Positions 6,909 through 15,215 of a stretch of 33,547 bases of DNA are shown here, one piece after another. Location of the stretch: positions 1 through 33,547 of the forward strand of contig ONYG01000013.1 in assembly GCA_900321995.1 (NCBI GenBank), read 5' to 3'. Below the pieces are notes generated by a model. It saw nothing but the letters and a program-made list of their open reading frames with translations. It searched no databases and had not been told where the DNA came from. The translations under genes were made by a program, and so were the position numbers. This DNA comes from an uncultured Methanobrevibacter sp. Its GTDB lineage: Archaea; Methanobacteriota; Methanobacteria; Methanobacteriales; Methanobacteriaceae. Position 1 is the first letter of the stretch, and each line of letters opens with the position of its first letter.

Positions 6909-9900
6909 ATGGTTAATCTTGCAGACCAAGTAATGTTGACTATAGCAGCAAAGGATAATGCGTCAAATGTTGCTAAAAATATTGATGGCAGTTTTCAAGG
7001 AATGGCCAGTAACATATCAAAGGCAATGGGTAGCATCAGCAGTTCTATGATGAATTTCAGTTCTGTTTCTGATAATGCTCTCCAAAGCTTAACTGGCAAA
7101 TCTGCCTTGGACAATATTCTAGGTACTAGTTCTAAGGCAGAAACTAATAAGGTCTTAGTCAAGAATATGACTCAAACTGAAGAGGCATATGAGTCATTGT
7201 ATGATACAATTGACAAAACAACTGACAAAAGCTTAACTAGTATGCAAGAGCTCATACCTGCTATGAATGCTTTTAAAGCAGCTACTGGTGCAAGTGATAA
7301 GGAAATGGAAAATATCACTGATGGAATGGCTAACTTTGGTGCTGCAGTGCTTGCTCAAACAGGGAGTACTGAACTTGCACAGGGTGCTATGATGGACTTG
7401 AGCAAAGGTATCAAAGGTGCATTTGCAAGTCTTGACCAGTATGGGGTAAGTGAAGATGCATTAATGAGGACTAACTTATGGTCAGGTAAGGAAGATGATG
7501 TTGAAGGTTATATTGCTGCAGTTACTGAAGTTATTGGTTCTACTGATGCATTGATGGAAACTAATGAAGGACTTGACGCTCAAATAGGCAAAACTTTTTC
7601 ACGTGCAGGAAAAAAATTAGGAAATGAATTTCTACCTTCTATTAAGGACTTAAAGAAAGCCTTTATAGAATTGGATAATGAAACTGGAGGTGCGTTGGCA
7701 GGTTCAATTCTTGCTACAAGTGGAGCTATTGAAGTAATGAATCAAGGTTTATGGAATGTTTCCACTACTGTAAATGGTATTAAGGATTTGGCTGAAGGTT
7801 TCAGTGCTGTTAAGGATGCTGCTAGTGGTGCTGCAAGCATGATAAAAAATTTTGGAAAGGCATCTAAAACTATTGAAGGAGTTCAAATAGTTGGGGAAAC
7901 AACAAGTATTGCTGATGATTTATTCAAAGTGCAGGAAGTAAGTCCTGAAATTGCAGAGGCTGCAGCTCATGCTGGAGCAGGATTCGGATATGGTGCAGAA
8001 AGCACACTAGAAGAAATAGAAAAGTATGCTGGAAATGCAAAATCTACCGAAAAAGATGCAATTAAACTGCTTAATGAAGCATCAGAGGCTAATGAACATG
8101 TCAATGCAGAAAAATTAAAAGCTATTTCTAAATGGGAATCCATGATGGAAGAGGCCAAAACTGCTGCTGAAGGGGTAGATGTTGTAGATGATATGGGGGA
8201 CCTTGCAAAGAAAACTTCTAAAGTTTCTGAAGGAATTACTGATACAGTCGGTGCTGCAGAAGGAATAGGTGCAGCAAGTGCAGGAGCTGCAACAGCTTCA
8301 GCAGAAATTGAAGCAAGCAGTGGAATAATGGCAGGATTATCCGCTAGTTTTACAAGTATGATTGTTCCATTATTAAGTCTTGCTGCAGTAATTGCCATTA
8401 TGATTCCTATTGCAGTTGCCTTAGCAGCCGAAGCATTGCTAGGATTAAAAGCAATTCAAATGGTATTTGATGCATTAGATTTTGGAGACATTGATTTATC
8501 CAGTTCAATTAAAGGTATTAAACAATTGGCTGAAGGTATAGCATGGGTAGGCTTAGCAATGGGAGCACTATCTTTTGTTAACATAACTACTGGATTGGCC
8601 GCTATGACCAGTGGATTTCTTGGTATTACTGGCCCTTTAACAATTGCTAAAGATGCACTATCTGATGCTTATAAGATATTGCAAGAATTTGCAGTAGTGA
8701 AAATAGATCCCTCAATACCCAATAACTTAAAAAGTATTGGAGAAAGTCTCAAATCAGTTTCTGATGCCATGAATGCAATAACTAATGTAACTGTAGCCAC
8801 CGGCTTCAGCAATTTTATTGCATGGGCTTTCAAATTAGGAAGTGTAAGTGAAGCACTTGGACAAGCTAAAGATGATATTATTGACGCTTCTTCAAAACTC
8901 AATGAATTCAAAGATTTAACCCCTTTGGATAAGAGTGTTGCAGATAATATTCAGAATGTCTGTGATAGCCTTGCAAGTGTGGGCAATGCAATGGAAGCAT
9001 TAAGAAGCATGCGAGACGGAGTCAATTGGGATGGCTTCATGGGAAGCATCTTCAAGGGAGTGAATATAGAAACCGCTTTGAATTCTGTAAAGGATGATAT
9101 AATCAAAGCAAGTTCTGCATTAAAAGGATTCACTGGATTAAGTGATGTTCCAAAAGATGTAGGGACAAAAATCCAAAATGTAACAAATGCCTTAAAAAAT
9201 GTTACAGATGCATTCAACAGTCTCAGAAGCATTCGTGATGATGTCAACTGGGATGGAATGATGGGAGGTATTTTTGGAGGGTCTGACATTGCATCTGCAA
9301 TCACCAATGTAGGAAATCAAATCAGACAAGTCTCCACAAGATTAGCAAGCTTATCCACTATCGCATGGGTTGATGACAGCATATCAGAAAAAATCAACAA
9401 GCTTAATACTACTTTAGGAAACGTATCCAATGCAGTAACTTCAATGAAAAGCTTACCTAGCATGGAAGGATTTGATATGGGTGCAGTTAATGCAGCAGTT
9501 ACAAATGTTAGAAATGTAGCAACCCAATTAAGCACATTAAGCAACATTACTTTAGGTGGAGATAGCACTACTGTACTTGGTACAATGCAAACTGCTTTAG
9601 AAAGTTTAAAGGCCACATTATCTGCTGCAAGCGGATTCTCTGCTCCAGCTACAAGCATAGGTACACAAATAGTAACTGGAGTTAAATCAGGATTATCCCC
9701 TTTAAGTTCAACAGTGACTACTGCAGTAAGTTCTGCCACTGCAAGTGCAGCTAGTGCAGGTTGGACTGGAGGGGCTTATATAGGAACCTCAACTACAAAT
9801 GGATTCCGCTCTGCATTAAACTTGCATACTGTTATGAGCACTGAAATGGGATATGTTAAAACTGCTGTTGACAATGGAATAAGCGCTGCAAAAACAGCTG

Positions 9901-10325
9901 CTCAAAATGGTGCGAAGGAAATTGTAAGTGCGTTTCAATCAGGTATCAATGTTGGTTCTCCAGGGGACATTGCAAGAACAATGAGTGGAGAAATGAATTA
10001 CACTTTAGAAGCAATCAAAAACAGCTACTCTAATCTCCGTACAGCATCAAGTGCAGCAGCAAGAAACATTGTCAGTTCCTTCGGAAATCCAAGTCTAAAT
10101 ATTGGGCCAAACAGCAGTTTCACTAGTGGACAAATCGGGTCATTGCAAACATTGATGTCACAAGTGCCAAATATTTCTTCTGGAGGAAATGTGACAATAA
10201 TTATTGGAGAAGGAGCAGTGACAGTTGATGCACGTAATAAAACCGAAAGAGAAGCACAACAAATTCTTATCACAGCTTTGGAAAGTCTTGATACAATAAC
10301 AGATATTAAAGTTAATGGAGAATGA
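6909..10325 (+). CDS. Tail tape measure protein
   Basis: This 1138-residue protein is the longest in the window and follows the chaperone. It sets tail length and passes through the tube. The N-terminal 400 residues are Ala/Ser/Gly/Met-rich helices with TMP-type patterns (ADQVMLTIAAKDNASNVAKNI; MQELIPAMNAFKAATGAS). A hydrophobic stretch near residues 475-515 (IVPLLSLAAVIAIMIPIAVALAA) is a probable membrane segment, common in tape measures and possibly used during DNA entry. Residues ~605-885 hold about four degenerate ~74-residue repeats. The C-terminus is Ser/Ala/Gly-rich. ATG 6909 was chosen over GTG 6900, because AGGAGA at 6892-6897 is 11 bases from ATG but only 2 from GTG. Several long minus-strand ORFs here are shadows of the biased Ala/Ser codons. 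Confidence 0.9.
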   Translation: MVNLADQVMLTIAAKDNASNVAKNIDGSFQGMASNISKAMGSISSSMMNFSSVSDNALQSLTGKSALDNILGTSSKAETNKVLVKNMTQTEEAYESLYDTIDKTTDKSLTSMQELIPAMNAFKAATGASDKEMENITDGMANFGAAVLAQTGSTELAQGAMMDLSKGIKGAFASLDQYGVSEDALMRTNLWSGKEDDVEGYIAAVTEVIGSTDALMETNEGLDAQIGKTFSRAGKKLGNEFLPSIKDLKKAFIELDNETGGALAGSILATSGAIEVMNQGLWNVSTTVNGIKDLAEGFSAVKDAASGAASMIKNFGKASKTIEGVQIVGETTSIADDLFKVQEVSPEIAEAAAHAGAGFGYGAESTLEEIEKYAGNAKSTEKDAIKLLNEASEANEHVNAEKLKAISKWESMMEEAKTAAEGVDVVDDMGDLAKKTSKVSEGITDTVGAAEGIGAASAGAATASAEIEASSGIMAGLSASFTSMIVPLLSLAAVIAIMIPIAVALAAEALLGLKAIQMVFDALDFGDIDLSSSIKGIKQLAEGIAWVGLAMGALSFVNITTGLAAMTSGFLGITGPLTIAKDALSDAYKILQEFAVVKIDPSIPNNLKSIGESLKSVSDAMNAITNVTVATGFSNFIAWAFKLGSVSEALGQAKDDIIDASSKLNEFKDLTPLDKSVADNIQNVCDSLASVGNAMEALRSMRDGVNWDGFMGSIFKGVNIETALNSVKDDIIKASSALKGFTGLSDVPKDVGTKIQNVTNALKNVTDAFNSLRSIRDDVNWDGMMGGIFGGSDIASAITNVGNQIRQVSTRLASLSTIAWVDDSISEKINKLNTTLGNVSNAVTSMKSLPSMEGFDMGAVNAAVTNVRNVATQLSTLSNITLGGDSTTVLGTMQTALESLKATLSAASGFSAPATSIGTQIVTGVKSGLSPLSSTVTTAVSSATASAASAGWTGGAYIGTSTTNGFRSALNLHTVMSTEMGYVKTAVDNGISAAKTAAQNGAKEIVSAFQSGINVGSPGDIARTMSGEMNYTLEAIKNSYSNLRTASSAAARNIVSSFGNPSLNIGPNSSFTSGQIGSLQTLMSQVPNISSGGNVTIIIGEGAVTVDARNKTEREAQQILITALESLDTITDIKVNGE
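8720..9560 (+). repeat. Degenerate ~222-bp coding repeats in the tape measure gene
   Basis: About four tandem units of roughly 74 codons are visible. The clearest pair is 8955-9060 and 9177-9282, encoding MRDGVNWDGFMGSIFKGVN and IRDDVNWDGMMGGIFGGSD, each preceded by a N-A-L/M-x-x-(V/L) helix and followed by (V)xxDIIxASSxLxxF. A more diverged copy lies upstream (about 8723-8935) and another downstream (about 9390-9560). Gain or loss of a unit would change tail length in steps. Confidence 0.7.
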
Positions 10326-10330
10326 TCGCC

Positions 10331-10888
10331 ATGAGTATGTATAGTGATATTGTTGAAGGAGTAAGCGAAAACATAGAAATCATGGGATACCCATTCTATG
10401 CAGAAAACATCTCTTCGGAAGAAGCTTATAATCGCCGTGAATACAACCGAAACAGTATACTTGGTGGAACAGAATCAGTGACTAAGGGAAAATACATTCC
10501 TAGAAGTTACACGTTCACCACTACAATTTACCATCCTGCCGATAGGCCTGATGCCTATGAAAAAATATTCAAGGAGATGGTATCAAACCCTCAAGAGATC
10601 ATATCTGCATATATGGGAGGAAAATTTAAGGCTGAAATAATTATTCAAAAGAATGTGGAGGAATCTTCTCCAAATCATATGGTCTTGGATTTCAGTGTCA
10701 CTGAAATACCGGAACAAACTTCCAATATTCCCGGTGAGAAATTCACCGTTCCATCACCTAAAAAAGTTACAGTTAAGACTACAACAACCAATAAAAAATC
10801 AAGTTCTTCCACAAAGAAGTCCACTAGTAAAGATTCTTCCAAAAAAGCTAATTCTGTTGCTAAAAAGAACAAGTCAAAAACTAAATAA
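10331..10888 (+). CDS. Baseplate hub adaptor protein (XkdP-position, no LysM)
   Basis: This 185-residue protein lies between the tape measure and the hub, where contractile-tail prophages carry an XkdP / gp53-type adaptor linking tube and hub. Residues 1-125 form a compact beta-rich domain (IEIMGYPFYAENI; KGKYIPRSYTFTTTIYHPADRPDAYEKIFKEM). The last ~55 residues are Lys/Ser/Thr-rich and probably disordered. The LysM domain found at the C-terminus of bacterial homologues is not seen. ATG 10331 is preferred over ATG 10322, because GGAG at 10317-10320 is 10 bases away from 10331 but only 1 base from 10322. Confidence 0.6.
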   Translation: MSMYSDIVEGVSENIEIMGYPFYAENISSEEAYNRREYNRNSILGGTESVTKGKYIPRSYTFTTTIYHPADRPDAYEKIFKEMVSNPQEIISAYMGGKFKAEIIIQKNVEESSPNHMVLDFSVTEIPEQTSNIPGEKFTVPSPKKVTVKTTTTNKKSSSSTKKSTSKDSSKKANSVAKKNKSKTK

Positions 10889-10917
10889 AAGAACAATGAA
10901 AAGGATGATGTTTAGTT

Positions 10918-11856
10918 ATGGTTCAAGTGAAATTGTCACAATCTGGATTGGAAGTGTATAAGACAAAGGATTCCAATGAAGAAAAAGTAAGCGAAGATGA
11001 GGATAAGGAAGGTTTTGTGCTTCAAAATGGTCCTGCAACAGAAATAAACTATTATTCAGGTATGTTCTCTAACAGTTTTGAAGAGGATTATGAGGATATA
11101 AGCAGTAACGGTTCAGTAAGTTTTCCAAATGTTGATGATAAGGTCTTTTATAAGGGAAGAAGAGTTTGCCTTAAAAAAGCTTGGAAAGAAGAGAACAAAA
11201 ACATCACATGGGATAATCTGCAAAATGCATTATTAGGATTCATTACAGAACAGACTTACTCTCAAGACAAGGTAGACTTGAAAATCAGTGGAATGAGCAA
11301 GCTTTTGGAACAGGAACATAAGTTTGACTTTAAGAAAACTAAAAGGTCAGTGATTCTCAAGTCTATTGTTGATGCTGCAGGATTGAAATGCAAAATTAAT
11401 CTTAAAGGATTAAAGGATGATGTCATTGATTATACAAATATTTCCTCAAGTAGCACCTCAACTTCCTCTGGAGGTGAAGGAGAAGACATTGATGCTAAGG
11501 TAAAGGAAATAATAGGCTCTGAAACTGACGACTACCAAAAAATGGTTCTGATTCATGAGTGGCTAAGAAAAAATCTCACTTACACTCGCTACGAATGTAG
11601 TCGCAAATCCTCTGCAAGCGAATGTCTGAAAAGTTTACATTTAAACTGTGCAGATACAGGAAGGTTAACAAGGGCAATGATGTCAAGTGCAGGTTTAAAC
11701 GCACAAGTGGTTCATGGACCTAACCACTTTTGGACAGTAATCACAATAAATGGTAAGGAATATGCTAGCGATGCAACATCACATCAAAGAAGCATCAATC
11801 AAGTATGGAAAGGAATGAGTTATTATGCTAAATGTGGAGACAATCCAAGTTGTTAA
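10918..11856 (+). CDS. N-terminal half of baseplate hub fused to a transglutaminase-like lytic domain
   Basis: This 312-residue, two-part protein has residues ~1-170 resembling the first half of gpD/XkdQ-type hub proteins (SVSFPNVDDKVFYKGRRVCLKK; ILKSIVDAAGLKCKINL). After a Ser/Gly/Thr linker (175-190), residues ~195-312 are a transglutaminase-like cysteine peptidase domain. Its likely triad is Cys244 (LNCADTGRL), His270 (PNHFWTV) and Asp285 (ASDATS), and it ends with YYAKCGDNPSC. Such domains occur with pseudomurein-binding repeats in Methanobacteriales, so the likely job is local cutting of pseudomurein peptides at DNA injection. The stop TAA 11854-11856 is followed in the same frame by the other hub half. 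Confidence 0.75.
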   Translation: MVQVKLSQSGLEVYKTKDSNEEKVSEDEDKEGFVLQNGPATEINYYSGMFSNSFEEDYEDISSNGSVSFPNVDDKVFYKGRRVCLKKAWKEENKNITWDNLQNALLGFITEQTYSQDKVDLKISGMSKLLEQEHKFDFKKTKRSVILKSIVDAAGLKCKINLKGLKDDVIDYTNISSSSTSTSSGGEGEDIDAKVKEIIGSETDDYQKMVLIHEWLRKNLTYTRYECSRKSSASECLKSLHLNCADTGRLTRAMMSSAGLNAQVVHGPNHFWTVITINGKEYASDATSHQRSINQVWKGMSYYAKCGDNPSC

Positions 11857-11857
11857 A

Positions 11858-11874
11858 TGGAGTGTATTATTTTG
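11858..11874 (+). promoter_or_regulatory. Ribosome-binding site and TTG start of the second hub gene
   Basis: TGGAG (11858-11862) lies 9 bases before TTG 11872. The earlier in-frame ATG 11857, directly after the stop of the first hub gene, overlaps this site and has no site of its own. This makes TTG 11872 the likelier start and shows that the second half is made by re-initiation, not stop-codon readthrough. Confidence 0.6.
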
Positions 11875-12972
11875 TCAACTATTGTACTAGGCTGTGACAG
11901 TAACGGAGTAAATGACAAGGGATGCCGTGACACCGTTGCCAAGTTGCTAGAAAATGCGGGACATAAAGTCGAAAAACTAAGCATAGGGCCAGGCCTTTTT
12001 GCTAATGCTTCATACTCAAAATCAAGCAAAGGAAAGATAGGAATTTTTCTGATTGCTGCAGGAACATTCTCAATAGCAGACCTTTACTATGGTAATACCT
12101 ATTTCAAATATGCTTATTTTGGCATACGTGGGGATATTCCTTCACAAAAGGCAGGTAGGGAACCTGGTTTCAGCACACTGAAAATAGGTAAGGACCCTGA
12201 CTGTACAAGTGTTTGCAGTAAAATAGCAGGACTGACATTCAAGCAAATGAATGAAAAACTAAAAGATAGAGTTCATATTGTCGGAGGTTCTACACCTACT
12301 GAAATAGGAAATAATATCGTAAAGGCAATGGGAGGAAATGCCACTGATTCCTCTTCAAGTTCAGACTCTGCAAGCACCATTAAAGAAGCATTAAAAGAAG
12401 TATTGTCCGGATGGGATGGTGATGTGGAATGTTTCATACGTGATGACACAGTCCATATACAGAAAATCAGCGACCCATCAACAGCAAAATTATCCCTTAT
12501 AGAATCTAAAGACATTTTCTATGATTCAGTTAGCGTTACAGATGTAAATCCATCAACTGTCAATCATTTAGAAGTGGAATATAAGAACCAGATAATCACC
12601 ATAGAAGATGAGTCTCTAATAAAGCGTTTTGGAAAAATCAGCTCCACAATATCTGCAACAGATGCCAACACCCTTAAGGGGGCTCAAGCTTTTGCAAAAA
12701 CTGAATGGGCTAAAATACGCCGTGAAAATGGCCATGTATTGGAATGCAAGGTCCTTGGAAATACTAAATGGAAAATTGGCCAGTGGGTCCGTGTCTATCT
12801 CCCATCTTTTCATATTGATGATTACATGTACTTAAGCAAAGTATCTCAGGATGATTCTGACGGGGATTGGGTATGTAACCTTACTCTAGTGGATTATCCT
12901 CCAAGTCTTGGAGAGCCTGAAGATGAAGAGGAAAGCAATGATGATGAAACTTCTGTGGAGGAAAGCTCATGA
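11872..12972 (+). CDS. C-terminal half of baseplate hub with a methanobacterial-type N-terminal domain
   Basis: This is a 366-residue protein. Residues ~1-155 (STIVLGCDSNGVNDKGCRD, LLENAGHKVEKLSIGPG, KIGIFLIAAGTFSIADLYYG, then DRVHIVGGSTPTEIGNNI) form an alpha/beta domain that I associate from memory with tail and wall proteins of Methanobacteriales; its activity is unknown to me. A Ser-rich linker follows at 160-172. The rest matches the second half of gpD/XkdQ-type hub proteins (SVSVTDVNPSTVNHLEVEY; GKISSTISATDANTLKGAQ; LGNTKWKIGQWVRVYLP; DWVCNLTLVDYPP). It is in the same frame as the preceding hub gene, separated only by one stop codon and 15 bases. Together they rebuild one hub interrupted by two extra domains. 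An acidic tail closes the protein. Confidence 0.72.
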   Translation: MSTIVLGCDSNGVNDKGCRDTVAKLLENAGHKVEKLSIGPGLFANASYSKSSKGKIGIFLIAAGTFSIADLYYGNTYFKYAYFGIRGDIPSQKAGREPGFSTLKIGKDPDCTSVCSKIAGLTFKQMNEKLKDRVHIVGGSTPTEIGNNIVKAMGGNATDSSSSSDSASTIKEALKEVLSGWDGDVECFIRDDTVHIQKISDPSTAKLSLIESKDIFYDSVSVTDVNPSTVNHLEVEYKNQIITIEDESLIKRFGKISSTISATDANTLKGAQAFAKTEWAKIRRENGHVLECKVLGNTKWKIGQWVRVYLPSFHIDDYMYLSKVSQDDSDGDWVCNLTLVDYPPSLGEPEDEEESNDDETSVEESS

Positions 12973-13628
12973 AATCAGATAACATTACAGTAACCCAAGG
13001 ACGAATTAAACAGGCCTTCGATAATGGCCTTGGAAAAATCATAGAGAACACCACTCAAAATATTGTTAAAAAAGAAGTGGAAAACTGCAAAATAAGAACT
13101 GGAGTGGTGACTAAATTCTATCAGTACTGGGATAAGGCAGAAGTTAAAATAGACAATGAAAACAAAAAGGTCCTATGCAAAATATTGCATCGTTTCGGTG
13201 GGGAATTAATTGATTATTATGCTCCTAATGGGGATCTTGTTTTCGATTCTGTCAGAAAGGAAAATTGCATCATCCCCCATGGGGATTTGCATTGCCTGAT
13301 AATGAACATTCATGATGCAGATAGCAATGAGTATTTGCTGCTTGGATATTATTCAAATGAAGAGCTTATAGGGATAAATCCTGCAAGCCAAGGAAACTTC
13401 AAAATTGTAACCCGTGGAGGGACCAATCAGTTTTGGATCAAGTTTGGTTATGATGGCCTTGACCTAAGATTGCCTGGAAAGACCACAATAAATGCAGGGG
13501 ATATGGATTCAACAATGGAATCTGTAGATTATCCATTGACAAATGATGTTTACACTAAATCGGAAGTGATTGCTTTAATAAATGACCTTAGAAGGGAATT
13601 AAATCTAGATGTCATTGAGGAGGACTGA
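12969..13628 (+). CDS. Baseplate spike-like protein (gpV / OB-fold type)
   Basis: This 219-residue protein begins in an ATGA overlap with the hub gene, preceded by GTGGAGG. Residues ~40-100 look like the OB-fold of gpV-type spike bases (IRTGVVTKFYQYWDKAEVKI; VLCKILHRFGG). They are followed by a beta stretch with CIIPHGDLHCLIMNIHD and EYLLLGYYSN and a short Gly-rich turn. The C-terminus (NDVYTKSEVIALINDLRREL) is a small coiled coil like those in fibre proteins. It lies between hub and gp25-like wedge, the spike position in contractile systems. No metal-binding tip domain is obvious, so the tip may be another protein. Confidence 0.6.
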   Translation: MKSDNITVTQGRIKQAFDNGLGKIIENTTQNIVKKEVENCKIRTGVVTKFYQYWDKAEVKIDNENKKVLCKILHRFGGELIDYYAPNGDLVFDSVRKENCIIPHGDLHCLIMNIHDADSNEYLLLGYYSNEELIGINPASQGNFKIVTRGGTNQFWIKFGYDGLDLRLPGKTTINAGDMDSTMESVDYPLTNDVYTKSEVIALINDLRRELNLDVIEED

Positions 13629-13631
13629 TGT

Positions 13632-14066
13632 ATGAGCTTAACAGTAGATACTACAAGTGATGATTTCAGATTCTATAAAACATTGAACGAAGATGTTCAA
13701 CTGAAAGCAGATAGTTTCAATCGTTTTGATATTCAATTCGATAATTATGATTATGTTAATGTCACGGGAAATGAATCGCTTTATAATGCCATAATCATTG
13801 CAATTATGACAAGATTTCAAGAGCTTTCATCAAATCAATTATACGATGGATTTGGTTGCAGAGTTCATGAGCTAATTAAAGCAAATCAATCCCCAATGGT
13901 AATATACAAGATAGAGTTGTTCATCACTGAGGTTCTTGAAAATATGAGAAGAATAAAAGATGTTAACTGGATAACAGTCACTGAAGCGGAAGACGGAAAA
14001 TATAATGTGGAATTCAATGTTACAAGCATAAGCGATGATATGGTGAATGGAAGTGTACTATTATGA
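13632..14066 (+). CDS. Baseplate wedge protein (gp25 / W-like)
   Basis: This 144-residue protein has the family's conserved order: a helix with ESLYNAIIIAIMTRFQEL, then YDGFGCRVHELIKANQ (equivalent to the 'G..l..l' segment of gp25), then a helix KIELFITEVLENMRRIKDV ending in a strand NWITVTEAE. It is the inner wedge unit that triggers sheath contraction. It precedes the J-like gene with an ATGA overlap, the standard W-J pair. GGAGGA precedes ATG 13632. Confidence 0.75.
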   Translation: MSLTVDTTSDDFRFYKTLNEDVQLKADSFNRFDIQFDNYDYVNVTGNESLYNAIIIAIMTRFQELSSNQLYDGFGCRVHELIKANQSPMVIYKIELFITEVLENMRRIKDVNWITVTEAEDGKYNVEFNVTSISDDMVNGSVLL

Positions 14067-15214
14067 ATTATGCACAAAAATATTATGATGAAATATTTGA
14101 ACAGATGCTTAACGATTCCCTTGAAAAGGGATTGATAAGTCATGCAGAAGATTTCAAGGCATATATATCAAATAAAGAGGATATTAGCAACTATTATGTG
14201 ATGGACAAATCAGTCATAGCGGAAATGGTTGCACTAATCTACGAGGACATTACTCGAGTCTATGAATCTCATAAAGTGGAATATGCTGAAGGAAGTGACT
14301 TAGATGACATTGGAAGAATAGTGGGTATCGAAAGGCCGCCTGCAACATCTTCGGAAACTGAAGTGACTTTCACATTAAGTTCCCTAAGCGAAGAACTGGA
14401 GGACTTGACACTTCCGGAAGGAATAATAATCTCCACTGATGACAACATCCAGTATATAACACTTGACACTCTTTATTTCACCCTTGATAAATTAAGTTCT
14501 ACAGTGCAATGCAGAAGCATAGAGAAAGGAACAGACACCAAAGTCCTTGAAAATAAATTAACCCATATCATTTCTGACATTGATTATCCTTTAACATGCA
14601 CAAACAGTAATGCCTCAAGCGGAGGAGTTGAAGAGTACACTGATGATGAGTACAGATATTTCCTTATGAATTGGATTAAAATACTTCTTAAAGGCTCTGA
14701 AGAGGCTTATGAATATTACTTTGCTAAGTTTGAAGGTATTGATGGCTATAAGTTGGTCCCTAATTGGGATGGCTCTGGAACTATGAAAATCATACTTGAC
14801 CCTGGAACATCCTATCAGCTTAACAAGGCCTATGAAGAATTGCAATCAACAGTCACCCAAGCGACAGAGGATATTGTTATGTTTGCCCCTGTAGATAAAA
14901 ATATAGATATCTATGCAATAGTCAATGTTGACATAGATTTGATAAATCCTTATTCTGATATTGAAAAGGAAGAAATCAAGAACAGGATCATTACTGCAAT
15001 TAAGATATTTATTGATGGTGGATATAGGGCTGATGGAAAATACTACCCTGGACTAAACATAGGGGAAGATTTCATTCCACACAAATTGGCAGTGTTTGTC
15101 GATGAGGAAATTCCAGAGCTTAAGAATATAGAATTCAATTATCCTGAAACTTACATCAGCATTACAGATGAAGAGAAAGGAAAAACAAATACCATTAATA
15201 TTGAGATGATATAA
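14063..15214 (+). CDS. Baseplate J-like wedge protein
   Basis: This 383-residue protein matches the baseplate J (P2 gpJ / XkdT / T4 gp6) layout. The N-terminal helical part has HKVEYAEGSDLDDIGRIVGIERPPA, the family hallmark 'A.G..Ld.ia...gi.R'. A beta domain (LPEGIIISTDDNIQYIT) follows, then EEYTDDEYRYFLMNWIKILLKGSEEAYEYYFAKFEGID, the second hallmark. The C-terminus is an alpha/beta segment with IDIYAIVNVDIDL and IGEDFIPHKLAVFVDEEIPELKNI. It forms the wedge dimer ring around the hub and binds gp25-like proteins. It is coupled to the previous gene by an overlap. Confidence 0.85.
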   Translation: MNYAQKYYDEIFEQMLNDSLEKGLISHAEDFKAYISNKEDISNYYVMDKSVIAEMVALIYEDITRVYESHKVEYAEGSDLDDIGRIVGIERPPATSSETEVTFTLSSLSEELEDLTLPEGIIISTDDNIQYITLDTLYFTLDKLSSTVQCRSIEKGTDTKVLENKLTHIISDIDYPLTCTNSNASSGGVEEYTDDEYRYFLMNWIKILLKGSEEAYEYYFAKFEGIDGYKLVPNWDGSGTMKIILDPGTSYQLNKAYEELQSTVTQATEDIVMFAPVDKNIDIYAIVNVDIDLINPYSDIEKEEIKNRIITAIKIFIDGGYRADGKYYPGLNIGEDFIPHKLAVFVDEEIPELKNIEFNYPETYISITDEEKGKTNTINIEMI

Positions 15215-15215
15215 G

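Noticed and set aside
7967-9739. Several long minus-strand ORFs inside the tape measure gene (7967-8398, 8669-8911, 8951-9307, 9317-9739)
   Set aside because: They are antisense shadows of the Ala/Ser/Thr-rich coding strand, with low-complexity products and no ribosome-binding sites.
10653-10961. Plus-strand ORF overlapping the hub adaptor and hub genes
   Set aside because: It lies in another frame of the Lys/Ser/Thr-rich tail; the product is Leu/Gln-rich noise and conflicts with two well-supported genes.
11854-11859. Stop-codon readthrough joining the two hub halves
   Set aside because: The halves are in frame, but TGGAG followed by TTG at 11872 gives a plain re-initiation site, and the upstream protein ends in a natural-looking CGDNPSC tail.
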